Made by a program: the position numbers and the translations under genes
Origin: Poindextera sp036494815
GTDB lineage: Bacteria; Pseudomonadota; Alphaproteobacteria; Caulobacterales; Caulobacteraceae
Direction: 5' to 3'
DNA length: 64,000 nt
Assembly: GCA_036494815.1 (NCBI GenBank)
Contig: DASXNV010000107.1
Span: 1-64,000, forward strand
The notes under the pieces: model-generated
Told to the model about the DNA's origin: nothing
The model's database searches: none
What the model saw: the letters and a program-made list of their open reading frames with translations, nothing else
Part shown: positions 1-7,528 of the stretch, piece by piece
Numbering within the stretch: position 1 is the stretch's first letter
Layout: each line of letters begins with the position of its first letter

Positions 1-18
1 ATCAAGATCTGAAGCGCT

Positions 19-486
19 TCAGGCCGCGGCTCTCAGCTGGGCCAGGCTTTCGTCATCGACCAGGCCTTGAGCCTGGCGCGCTATAGCCCCGATCAAGGCG
101 TCCTCGGTCAGGGGGCGGGCCAGATGCTGGTCAGCGCCGCAGGCGGCCGCTATCAGGCCGGGATCGGGCGCCGTGGCGCAGGTCAGAAGCACCACATGGG
201 TCGGTGAACGCGCCTCCAAGGCTTCGGCGGCGCGGATGGCCCGGGTGGCTTCGAGCCCGTTCATCAACGGCATATCCGCATCCATCAGGATGACGTCGAA
301 GTCCCAGGTCCGTGCGGCGTCCAGCGCCTCGAGGCCGTTCACAGCCAGGTGCAGGTCGACACGATCGCCGAGCATGATCTGGATGGTCTGTCGGTTGATC
401 GGATGATCTTCGGCCAGCAACACGCGGGGCCGGCGCGACGCGTGAAAGGCGGCTGCAATCGGAAAGGCTGGCGAGGAATGGTCCAT
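19..486 (-). CDS. Single-domain response regulator (REC)
   Basis: A 155-residue CheY-like receiver, probably a phosphoacceptor in a histidine-kinase relay. The acidic pair lies in LLAEDHPINR, the phosphoacceptor Asp in DVILMDADMPLMNG and the switch Thr in VVLLTCATAP. The usual invariant Lys of the K-P motif is Arg (HLARPLTED), which could weaken phosphorylation-dependent switching; that is inference. There is no output domain. The sequence most resembles receivers of hybrid kinases. The start was placed at the ATG giving MDHSSPAF; the frame stays open 28 codons further upstream but that part looks non-coding. A perfect 14-base palindrome (9-22) overlaps the stop codon and may act as a terminator. 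No cognate kinase is visible next to it. Confidence 0.82.
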   Translation of the reverse strand: MDHSSPAFPIAAAFHASRRPRVLLAEDHPINRQTIQIMLGDRVDLHLAVNGLEALDAARTWDFDVILMDADMPLMNGLEATRAIRAAEALEARSPTHVVLLTCATAPDPGLIAAACGADQHLARPLTEDALIGAIARQAQGLVDDESLAQLRAAA

Positions 487-574
487 GGCGACGACTCGGC
501 TCCGTGGCCGCCATTGGGCATCGAATTTACGAATAATCGGTAAGCAAGCGGACCCGCAGGGCGCGGCCAATTGG

Positions 575-1462
575 TCAGATCTTCTGACCCAGCCGACGCT
601 GAAGGGTGCGGCGGATGATGCGCTTGATCTTGTAGACGCGCTTGTTGGCGTAAACCCACATCAGGATGGCGATGAACCAGCGCCGGGGCGGCGTCGGGGC
701 GTACTGGCGGCCGAACTCGCGCACCAAGGTCAGAAAGCCGGCGCGCACGCCGAGCATGGTGTCGAAATCGGCCTCCTTGCGGGGCGGGCGGCGCTGGCCG
801 GGGGGGCGAGGCGCCCCACGCACGACGAACTCGAACTGGGTGTCGGGGGTGGCCACTACGGTCTCATTCAAAAAGAACGGCGCCAACGCCACGAAGTCCC
901 AGCCCCAGGGCGTGAGGCCATAGCGATCGCCGATCTGCGCCATCACCGCGGCGATGGGCTCGCGCCGAAACAGGCCGTAAATGGCGGTGGCGTGAGCGTC
1001 GAACATCAGTCCAAGCCGATCCAGCCGCGGCGCCATGTCGCGCGTCTTGATCACCTTGCCCTGAAAGGTTTCCATCACCCGGCCGACGGCGAGTTGCTTG
1101 TCAGGGTGGGCTTCCAGCACGCGCAGCAGCGTCTCGACATAGTTGAGGTCCGATCGGTCGTCCCCGGCGCGCCAGAGGAAGTAGGGGCTGGTGGCGGCCA
1201 GAGCCAGATCGCCGAAATTGGGCACGGCGCCCTTGTTGAACGGCTGGCGATAATAGCGCACGCGCGGATCGCGCTCGGCGTAACGGGCGACGATCTGCGG
1301 GGTTTCGTCGGTGGAGGCGTTGTCGAACACCAGCACTTCAAGGTCCTGGAAGGTCTGGCCGAGAATGCAGTCCAGCGACCCGGCCAGATGGTCGGCTCCG
1401 TTGTAGATCGGCACGCCGACGGTGACTTTGGCCAAGCTGACGAACCTCCGGGCGCTGCGCAT
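575..1462 (-). CDS. Family 2 glycosyltransferase
   Basis: A 295-residue GT-A fold glycosyltransferase, expected to transfer a sugar from a nucleotide-sugar donor onto a glycan or lipid acceptor at the cytoplasmic face of the membrane. The N-terminus VTVGVPIYNGADHLAGSLDC and the VLVFDNASTDETPQIVARY segment are the classic GT2 start. A DxD-like metal site sits in WRAGDDRSD near residue 110. The C-terminus is very basic (KRVYKIKRIIRRTLQRR), suggesting membrane association. Acceptor and donor cannot be read from sequence. It is transcribed divergently from rsmE across a 111-base gap, and shares direction with the response regulator gene downstream of it. Confidence 0.85.
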   Translation of the reverse strand: MRSARRFVSLAKVTVGVPIYNGADHLAGSLDCILGQTFQDLEVLVFDNASTDETPQIVARYAERDPRVRYYRQPFNKGAVPNFGDLALAATSPYFLWRAGDDRSDLNYVETLLRVLEAHPDKQLAVGRVMETFQGKVIKTRDMAPRLDRLGLMFDAHATAIYGLFRREPIAAVMAQIGDRYGLTPWGWDFVALAPFFLNETVVATPDTQFEFVVRGAPRPPGQRRPPRKEADFDTMLGVRAGFLTLVREFGRQYAPTPPRRWFIAILMWVYANKRVYKIKRIIRRTLQRRLGQKI

Positions 1463-1573
1463 CGTTTCGCCGGGACGGCGCGATCCGGCGGCTCGGACCC
1501 TGGTCTAGGCTGGCGCGCCTGCGGGCGTCAATTCACTCTCCCGGCGGCGGCGTTGGTCGGCTATCACCCTCCC

Positions 1574-2341
1574 ATGATCCGCCTTCACGTCCCCAACGAC
1601 CTGCGCTCCGGCGCCGACATCACCCTCGGCTTTGAGCAGGGCCGCTATCTCACCCTGGTCATGCGCAAGGTGGTGGGCGATGCGGTGGCCCTGTTCAACG
1701 GCCGCGACGGCGAATGGCGGGCCATCCTGGTCGAGGCCTCGAAAAAGGCCTGCAGGCTGCGGCTGGAGGCCCGCACGCGCGAGCAATCCTCGCCGCCGGA
1801 CCTTGATCTGGTGGTCGCCCTGATCAAGCGCGCGCGGCTGGAAACCGTCATCGAAAAGGCCGCCGAACTTGGCGCACGCCGGATTCGGCTGCTGGTCACT
1901 CGCCGCACCATCGGCGACCACACCAATGTGGCCCGCCTGCAGGCTATCGCCACCGAGGCCGCCGAACAGACCGGCCGCCTGGACGTGCCGGAAATCGTCG
2001 CGCCTGAAAAGCTGGACCGCATGCTGGCGGGCTGGGCCACCGGCCGCCGGCTGATGTTCTGCGACGAGGCCGGCGACGACCCCGCGGCCGAGTGGGGCGG
2101 GCCGCAGGGGCGGGCGCGGCCGGTGCTGGATGTGCTGTCTCAATCGGCGCCCGGCGATCCATGGGCCCTGCTGATCGGCCCGGAGGGCGGCTTTGCGCCG
2201 GAGGAGCGTGAAATGCTGCGCGCCGCGTCCTTCGTCGCCCCGGTCACCCTGGGTCCGCGCATCCTGCGCGCCGACACCGCCGCCATCTCCGCCCTGACCC
2301 TTTGGCAGGCTGCGCTAGGCGATTGGGCGCCCACCCCTTGA
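1574..2341 (+). CDS. rsmE: 16S rRNA m3U1498 methyltransferase RsmE
   Basis: A 255-residue SPOUT-class methyltransferase that N3-methylates U1498 in the decoding centre of 16S rRNA using S-adenosylmethionine. The N-terminal PUA-like domain (about residues 1-75) is followed by the knotted SAM-binding domain, with LLIGPEGGFAPEERE and LGPRILRADTAAISAL forming the trefoil-knot motifs. The ATG giving MIRLHVPND fits family N-termini; the same frame is open far upstream, but that part is the shadow of the glycosyltransferase. gshA follows 86 bases later, a neighbourhood I recall from other alphaproteobacteria. It acts in the cytoplasm on assembled 30S subunits. Confidence 0.95.
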   Translation: MIRLHVPNDLRSGADITLGFEQGRYLTLVMRKVVGDAVALFNGRDGEWRAILVEASKKACRLRLEARTREQSSPPDLDLVVALIKRARLETVIEKAAELGARRIRLLVTRRTIGDHTNVARLQAIATEAAEQTGRLDVPEIVAPEKLDRMLAGWATGRRLMFCDEAGDDPAAEWGGPQGRARPVLDVLSQSAPGDPWALLIGPEGGFAPEEREMLRAASFVAPVTLGPRILRADTAAISALTLWQAALGDWAPTP

Positions 2342-2427
2342 GAGTAGGCGCCTTGGCGCCCAAATCGAGAACGCCTAGATAAAGCGCCGGACCGGGGACG
2401 CCTCCCCGCGGGTAGTGGGGGGTGTGT

Positions 2428-3810
2428 ATGAAAGATGTCGCGCAAATGGGGCCGCCGCTGAGCCTTGAGGCCATGGCCGAACATCTGGCCAGCGGGAGCA
2501 AACCCGACAGCGAGCATCGCGTTGGCTCCGAACATGAAAAGTTCGTCTTCCGCACCAGCGGCCACGACACCGTGCCCTATGACGTCGATGAAGCCGGCCG
2601 CGGCGGCATCCACGCCCTGATGACCGGGCTGGAGCGCTTTGGCTGGAGCGGGGTCTATGAGGACAACCAGTTCGGCCACACGCTGATCGGGATGGAGCGG
2701 GGCGGCGGCAATATCAGCCTGGAGCCTGGCGGCCAGTTCGAGCTCAGCGGCGCGCCGCTGGAGACTGTGCACGATGTCTGCGAGGAGATCGGCCAGCACC
2801 TGACCGAGGCCAAGACTGTGGCCGGCGAGCTTGGCGTCTCCTTCCTGTCCCTGGGACATACCCCCGACTGGACCCGCGCCCAGATCCCGGTGATGCCCAA
2901 GGGCCGCTACGCCATCATGCGCGCCTATATGCCCAAGGTCGGCGGCATGGGCCTGGACATGATGTTCCGCACCTGCACCGTGCAGGCCAATCTGGACTTC
3001 TCGTCCGAAGCCGACATGGTCGCCAAGTTCCGGCTCAGCCTGGCCCTGCAGCCCATCGTCACTGCGCTATTCGCCAATTCGCCCTTCGTCGAGGGCAAGC
3101 CCACGGGCTTTCTTTCAAGTCGGGCGCGGGTTTGGACCGACACCGATCCCGACCGGACCGGCATGCTGAACTTCGTGTTCCAGGATGGTTTCGGTTTCGA
3201 GACCTACGCCCGCTACGCCCTCGACGTGCCCATGTATTTCGTCAAGCGCGGCGGGCGCTATATCGACGCCTCGGGCCAGTCGTTCCGCGCTTTCCTGGCC
3301 GGCGAACTGCCTGCCCTGCCGGGCGAGACGCCCAGCATTAAGGACTGGTCCGACCATCTCACCACCCTGTTCCCGGAGGTGCGGCTGAAAACCTATCTGG
3401 AGATGCGCGGCGCCGACAGCGCCCCTCCGGGCCGGCTTTGCGCCCTGGCCGCCCTGTGGATCGGCCTGCTCTATGACAAGGCCGCCCTGGCCGCCGCCTG
3501 GGACCTCTGCAAGGGCTGGGAGATCGCCGACCACGAACGCCTGCGCCTGGACGCCGCGCGCCTGGGCCTGAAGGCCACCGTCGCCGGCCGCACGGTCCAG
3601 GACGTCGCCCGCGACATGCTGGCCATAGCCCGCGAAGGCCTGAAGCGCCGGGGCCGGCTCAGCGCCGCCTTCACCGACGAGACCGGTTATCTGAACGAGC
3701 TCGACCAGATCGCCGACAGCGGCCTGACCCCGGCGGATCGGTGGCTGGCGCTGTACAACGGCGAATGGGGCGGGGAGATCGCGCCGATTTATGAGGCGGC
3801 GGCGTATTAG
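2428..3810 (+). CDS. gshA: Glutamate-cysteine ligase (class 3, plant-like)
   Basis: A 460-residue gamma-glutamylcysteine synthetase catalysing the ATP-dependent, rate-limiting first step of glutathione synthesis. Length and motifs (VGSEHEKFVF near the N-terminus, GGGNISLEPGGQFELSGAP, MFRTCTVQANLDF, ALFANSPF) match the alphaproteobacterial/plant GCS2 family rather than enterobacterial GshA. I chose the ATG preceded by a G-rich stretch (GGGGGG 5-11 bases upstream); a GTG two codons earlier is also possible. No gshB lies in the window. Glutathione made here would serve the two glutathione S-transferases encoded at 34 and 58 kb. Confidence 0.94.
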   Translation: MKDVAQMGPPLSLEAMAEHLASGSKPDSEHRVGSEHEKFVFRTSGHDTVPYDVDEAGRGGIHALMTGLERFGWSGVYEDNQFGHTLIGMERGGGNISLEPGGQFELSGAPLETVHDVCEEIGQHLTEAKTVAGELGVSFLSLGHTPDWTRAQIPVMPKGRYAIMRAYMPKVGGMGLDMMFRTCTVQANLDFSSEADMVAKFRLSLALQPIVTALFANSPFVEGKPTGFLSSRARVWTDTDPDRTGMLNFVFQDGFGFETYARYALDVPMYFVKRGGRYIDASGQSFRAFLAGELPALPGETPSIKDWSDHLTTLFPEVRLKTYLEMRGADSAPPGRLCALAALWIGLLYDKAALAAAWDLCKGWEIADHERLRLDAARLGLKATVAGRTVQDVARDMLAIAREGLKRRGRLSAAFTDETGYLNELDQIADSGLTPADRWLALYNGEWGGEIAPIYEAAAY

Positions 3811-3855
3811 CGGTATGCCCGCCTCTTGCAGGCTGGCCTAGCCGGTAGGGACATC

Positions 3856-3863
3856 GTATATAC
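3856..3863. promoter_or_regulatory. Possible autoregulatory palindrome upstream of antitoxin gene
   Basis: The perfect palindrome GTATATAC lies 26 bases before the antitoxin ATG, in the -10 region of a plausible promoter. Ribbon-helix-helix antitoxins normally bind short palindromes overlapping their own promoter, so this is the natural operator candidate. This is inference; an 8-base palindrome can occur by chance. Confidence 0.3.
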
Positions 3864-3889
3864 CTTGTGCTTACTCGCTGGAGTCCGTT

Positions 3890-4189
3890 ATGGCCAAAGA
3901 GGCGATGTTCACCCTGAAACTGGAGTCGGATCTGCGCGACCAATTCATGGCTGAAGCCGAAGCCGTCGACCGCCCTGCGTCGCAGATTGTGCGCGAATTC
4001 ATGCGTGATTTCGTGCGGCGCCAGCGCGAGGCGCGCGACCATGACGTCTGGTTCCGCGGGCAGGTCGAACAGGGGCTTCTCGACGCTGAGGATCCGCGGG
4101 TCACGCGCATCCCTCATGAGGGGGTGGCGTCGAACTGGCGTCAGAGACGCGCCGAACTGGTCAAACGGGTCGGTGAGCACGGCGAGTGA
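3890..4189 (+). CDS. Ribbon-helix-helix-type antitoxin (ParD/RelB-like)
   Basis: A 99-residue protein with an N-terminal strand-helix-helix segment (MFTLKLESDLRDQFMAEAEA, then VDRPASQIVREFMRDFVRR) typical of MetJ/Arc/CopG-type antitoxins. The charged tail probably wraps the toxin. A GGAG ribosome site lies just upstream of the ATG. Its stop overlaps the GTG start of the downstream ParE-like reading frame (GTGA), the usual coupled arrangement. The reading frame looks intact although its toxin partner carries a stop codon, so it may persist as an orphan antitoxin or as a DNA-binding repressor of its own promoter. Confidence 0.82.
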   Translation: MAKEAMFTLKLESDLRDQFMAEAEAVDRPASQIVREFMRDFVRRQREARDHDVWFRGQVEQGLLDAEDPRVTRIPHEGVASNWRQRRAELVKRVGEHGE

Positions 4190-4452
4190 AGATCGAATAG
4201 CTGCCAATCGCCGAGCGCGATTTCGAAAGCCAAATGACCTATATCGCTGATCGAAATCCCTCAGCCGCCATCGGTATGGGTGATGCGGTGCAGGCTTGTG
4301 TCGAGCGGTTGGCGGATCATCCTCATAGCGGTCGACCTGGCAGGGTGAAGAGCACGCGCGAACTGGTCGTCGGCGGCGCGCCGTTCGCGGTCGCCTATCG
4401 CGTCGAACCTGGCGTCGTTGTGATTCTCAGGTTGCTGCACGGCGCACAGTAG
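4186..4452 (+). pseudogene. ParE/RelE-family toxin with nonsense codon at codon 5
   Basis: Read from the GTG overlapping the antitoxin stop, the frame gives VKIE, then TAG, then LPIAERDFESQMTYIADRN and the rest of a ParE-type toxin, ending in the family hallmark VVILRLLHGAQ. ParE proteins normally have Trp at this position (M-K-x-x-W-S/L-P), so the event is probably TGG to TAG at 4198-4200. The remaining 84 codons are uninterrupted and well conserved (HPHSGRPGRVKSTRELVVGG), implying recent inactivation. A restart at ATG 4234 would give 72 residues lacking the first strand and part of helix 1. If intact, the toxin would be an 88-residue RelE-fold protein acting on gyrase or on mRNA at the ribosome. 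Confidence 0.85.
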
Positions 4453-4468
4453 TGGCCGGCAGAGCTCT

Positions 4469-4586
4469 AGATCACGATGATGTTGGATCGAATCGATCCA
4501 AAATCATAAAACGTGATCGATTCTAAAAGCTTAGAGCGGGTTGCGGGCGGAAAACCGCTTCGCACTTTTCCTCAACCCGCTCTAGG
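4469..4586. repeat. Composite palindromic intergenic repeat
   Basis: This intergenic stretch is built from nested inverted repeats. GATCACG (4470-4476) pairs with CGTGATC (4512-4518) and encloses TTGGATCG (4483-4490)/CGATCCAA (4494-4501). These are followed by a perfect 12-base pair TAGAGCGGGTTG (4532-4543)/CAACCCGCTCTA (4573-4584) enclosing GCGG-AAAA-CCGC. I recognise this style (AGAGCGGG...CCCGCTCT with a GCGGAAAACCGC core) as a dispersed intergenic element of alphaproteobacteria; its genome-wide copy number cannot be checked here. It lies between the toxin-antitoxin pair and the end of the convergent DUF427 gene and may also terminate transcription. Confidence 0.65.
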
Positions 4587-4614
4587 ACGACCTTGTTGTG
4601 GCCGCCCGCTCCGC

Positions 4615-5079
4615 CTAACCCAGGGGCGTTTCCACGTTCGGCGCCCAGTGCTCCTTCTGACTGCGCCCTGACCCGCTGTCGGTGTGTTGGACGACCTCGT
4701 CGATGTCCGGTCGGAGGTCTTCGTCCAACTCGTGGATCTCCACCTGGTCGGGATAGAAGGCCACCAAGCCACGGATCTGTTCGACCGCCGGATAGGGATC
4801 CTCATAGGTCCAGACCACGTTTTCGGCCACCAGGCCGTCGCGCATCACCGAATAGTATGAGGCGTCGCCCTTATAGGGGCAGTGGCTGTGGTGTTCGGTC
4901 CGGTGCAGGTAGTCCATGGCCACGTCTTCCCGCGGGAAATACTGCACGGCCTTGTAGCCGGCCTCCTTCAGGCTCACGGCCGCCTCAGTGTCGGCGATCA
5001 GGTGGCCCTGATAGAGGGCCTGAACCCGCTTGGGATTGCGGTGCAGGGTGATGGGGTGGTCGGGTCCGGGGATCTTCAT
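4615..5079 (-). CDS. DUF427 domain protein
   Basis: A 154-residue soluble protein of the DUF427 family, whose biochemical role is not established. Family features visible are GPDHPITLHRNPKRVQALYQ at the N-terminus, YFPREDVAMDYL, the HCPYKGDASYYSV signature and WTYEDPYPAVEQIRGLVAFY. The domain fills nearly the whole protein, followed by an acidic and polar tail. The ATG has a good GGAG site 8 bases upstream. It stands alone between the palindromic repeat and the divergent POT transporter, so context gives no functional hint. Confidence 0.88.
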   Translation of the reverse strand: MKIPGPDHPITLHRNPKRVQALYQGHLIADTEAAVSLKEAGYKAVQYFPREDVAMDYLHRTEHHSHCPYKGDASYYSVMRDGLVAENVVWTYEDPYPAVEQIRGLVAFYPDQVEIHELDEDLRPDIDEVVQHTDSGSGRSQKEHWAPNVETPLG

Positions 5080-5382
5080 GGGCGCGTCTCCTTCAGATCT
5101 TTTGTCTGGAACTCAACGCCCAGCGGCTGGCGAGGCTCCTTGGGGTCATATGGGCGCCGCGCCAAGCCGGCGAAACCCGCGCGCGCTGCTTCCAGCCCAG
5201 GATCGCATGGCCGAGGCCGCCCGGACACCCGGCCTGAACCGCCCTTGTGAAACCCCTGCCCGCGTGATCCTTTGCGCCGATCCCCGCTTTGGGGGCGATC
5301 GGCGCCGCCTGACCGGGTTTCGCCGCAACACTATGACTTTGCGCGGCCATGCGGGGGCAGGGCTGTTTGGGGCTGGCCGTCT
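5080..5382. other. Intergenic region between DUF427 gene and POT transporter
   Basis: This holds the divergent promoters of the two flanking genes. Open frames running into the transporter gene have no family-like N-terminus, and I see no RNA gene, riboswitch or strong repeat. Confidence 0.4.
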
Positions 5383-7170
5383 ATGTTCAATGTGGTGTTT
5401 GTCGTCGGTGTCTTCGTCACCGTGCTGACGGGGATTCCGGTGGCGCTGCAGATGCGCGGCCACCCGCGCGGCCTGTTCGTGCTGTTCTTCGCCGAGATGT
5501 GGGAGCGGTTTTCCTACTATGGCATGCGCGCCCTGCTGATCTTCTATCTGACTGAGCATTTCCTGTTCTCGGACACTTTCAGCCAGGGCCAGTACGCCGC
5601 CTACACCACCATGATCTATTTAATGCCCCTGTGGGGCGGCTTTCTGGCCGACCGCTATCTGGGCGCGCGCAAGGCGGTAGCCTTCGGCGCCCTGCTGCTG
5701 GTGGCCGGCCACCTGACCATGGCGGTGGAAGGCAAGCCGGCCGTGCAGACCCTGGCCTATGGCGGTCACACCTACCTGTTCCAGGCCGAGGGGCGGACGG
5801 GGACGCGGCAAGTTTGCCTGAAGGTCGACGGCGGCTGCTACAAGGTCATGGCGTCAAAGGAAGGCGGCATGGCCATCGGCGGTCTGCCGGCCAGTGCGTC
5901 CTTGCCGGCGACCCTGGCCAAGGGCGCCTACAGGATCGACGTGCAAAAGCGCGATCAGCGGTCCGTGGATATCTTCTATCTGGCCCTGGCCCTGATCATC
6001 ATGGGCGTCGGCTATATGAAGGCCAATATCTCCACCATCGTCGGCCAACTCTATCCCCAGGGTGACCCGCGCCGCGATCCGGGGTTCACCCTCTATTACT
6101 ACGGCATCAATCTGGGGGCCTTCTGGGCCGCGGTGCTGTGCGGCCTGGTGGGTCAGACCATCGGCTGGTGGGCGGGGTTCGGCCTGGCGGGGCTGGGCAT
6201 GTTGGCCGGCTTTTTGGTGTTCATCTGGGGCAAGCCCCTGCTGGACGGCCATGGCGAGCCGCCGGATCCCGTTGCGCTGAAACGAAAGCTGCTTGGCCCG
6301 ATCGATCTGGAGACGGGCCTGTATCTGGCCGGCCTGGTGGGCGTGGTCCTGGTCTGGTGGCTGGTGCGCCAGTTCGCCCTGATGGGCTGGTCGCTGCTGG
6401 CCGCCTGGGGCGCGGTGCTCGGCTATCTGGCTTGGTACATGACCGTCAAATGCGACAAGGTCGCTCGCGAGCGGCTGTTGCTGGCCCTGGTGCTGATCTT
6501 CGCCTCCATCGTCTTCTTCATTCTGTTCAACCAGGCGGGCTCTTCGCTCAACCAGTTCGCCGAGCGCAACACCGCCCTGCCGCACAACGGGTTTTGGACC
6601 ATGACGCCGGGCCAGACCCAATCGTTCAACGCCGGCTTCATCCTGATCTTCGCCCCAGTGTTCGCCTTTGCCTGGACCAAACTGGCGCAGGTCAGGCGCG
6701 ACCCCAATCCGGTGATCAAGTTCGGCCTGGGGCTGGTGCAGGTGGGCCTGGGGTTCCTGATCCTGGTCTGGGGCTCGCAGTTCCACGACGCCGCCTTCCG
6801 TGTGCCGGTGATTTTCCTGGCCCTGGCCTACCTGATGCACACCACCGGCGAGCTTTGCCTGTCGCCGGTGGGCATGTCGGAAATGACCAAGCTGTCGCCC
6901 ACGGCTCTGGTCTCGACCTTGATGGCGCTGTGGTTCATGTCCCTCTCGGCTGGGGAGTTCCTCGGCGGGCTGGTCGCCCGGCTCACCGCCAGCGACACCG
7001 TCGCCGGCCAGGTGCTGGATCCCGGCAAGGCGCTGGGGATCTATGTGGAAACCTTCCGCAATATCGGCCTGGCGGGGATCGGCGTGGGGGTGCTGCTGCT
7101 GATCGTCAGCCCATGGCTTAAGACATTGGCGCATGGCGTCAACGACGCCGCCAACCACGCGGCGCTCTGA
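5383..7170 (+). CDS. Proton-dependent oligopeptide transporter (POT/PTR2 family) with periplasmic insert
   Basis: A 595-residue MFS peptide symporter importing di- and tripeptides with protons. The ExxERFxYY proton-coupling motif is present (AEMWERFSYYGMRALLIFY), as are the loop 2-3 signature GGFLADRYLGARKAV and the POT signature FTLYYYGINLGAF. Between predicted TM3 and TM4 there is an insert of about 75 polar residues with two cysteines (QVCLKVDGGCYKV), which would face the periplasm and could form a disulfide. Simple bacterial POTs are around 450-500 residues, so the insert explains part of the extra length. The ATG was chosen because it directly precedes the first membrane helix; the frame stays open upstream but without coding character. 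Confidence 0.9.
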   Translation: MFNVVFVVGVFVTVLTGIPVALQMRGHPRGLFVLFFAEMWERFSYYGMRALLIFYLTEHFLFSDTFSQGQYAAYTTMIYLMPLWGGFLADRYLGARKAVAFGALLLVAGHLTMAVEGKPAVQTLAYGGHTYLFQAEGRTGTRQVCLKVDGGCYKVMASKEGGMAIGGLPASASLPATLAKGAYRIDVQKRDQRSVDIFYLALALIIMGVGYMKANISTIVGQLYPQGDPRRDPGFTLYYYGINLGAFWAAVLCGLVGQTIGWWAGFGLAGLGMLAGFLVFIWGKPLLDGHGEPPDPVALKRKLLGPIDLETGLYLAGLVGVVLVWWLVRQFALMGWSLLAAWGAVLGYLAWYMTVKCDKVARERLLLALVLIFASIVFFILFNQAGSSLNQFAERNTALPHNGFWTMTPGQTQSFNAGFILIFAPVFAFAWTKLAQVRRDPNPVIKFGLGLVQVGLGFLILVWGSQFHDAAFRVPVIFLALAYLMHTTGELCLSPVGMSEMTKLSPTALVSTLMALWFMSLSAGEFLGGLVARLTASDTVAGQVLDPGKALGIYVETFRNIGLAGIGVGVLLLIVSPWLKTLAHGVNDAANHAAL

Positions 7171-7187
7171 ACCACAAACTTTTCCGG

Positions 7188-7243
7188 CCGCGCTCGTTCG
7201 GGCGCGGTCGCCCCAAACCGATCCTTCCCGCCTTGCTCAGGCG
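7188..7243. terminator. Possible bidirectional terminator hairpins
   Basis: Two short stems, CCGCGC/GCGCGG (7188-7193/7202-7207) and CGCCT/AGGCG (7229-7233/7239-7243), lie between the convergent POT transporter and small membrane protein genes. There is no strong U-run. Confidence 0.3.
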
Positions 7244-7256
7244 AGGCGGCCTTAGT

Positions 7257-7406
7257 TCACCAGGTCACGTGACCCGTGGCCGTGAGAAGGCCAACCATCA
7301 TCACGGCGCCCAGGCCGATCATGAGCACCAGGACCAACATATCGATAACGTTTTCAGCCCGCTCGAACTTCGCAAACTTCGGCAGTTTGTGCATGGTGAG
7401 TCGCAT
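7257..7406 (-). CDS. Small single-span membrane protein, 49 residues
   Basis: A short ORF with a GGGGAAG ribosome-binding site 6-12 bases before the ATG. The product has a basic amphipathic N-terminus (MHKLPKFAKFERAENVID) followed by one hydrophobic span (MLVLVLMIGLGAVMMVGLL) and a short tail ending GHVTW. I do not recognise the family. The pattern of a positive N-terminus, a conserved-looking FERAENVID stretch and one TM helix suggests a regulator or accessory subunit of a membrane complex. It sits 122 bases downstream of tldD in the same direction and close to the cytochrome oxidase block. It is too small to be certain without conservation data. Confidence 0.5.
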   Translation of the reverse strand: MRLTMHKLPKFAKFERAENVIDMLVLVLMIGLGAVMMVGLLTATGHVTW

Positions 7407-7528
7407 AACCACTTCCCCATTGCTTCTGAAGCAAAGTCTGCACCCGTTCGCGTCTATGAACAAGCTTAACTGTTTGGGCCGGATACTGTCGATCAGGGGA
7501 GTGACTTCTGAGTCACTGTCGGCGATGT

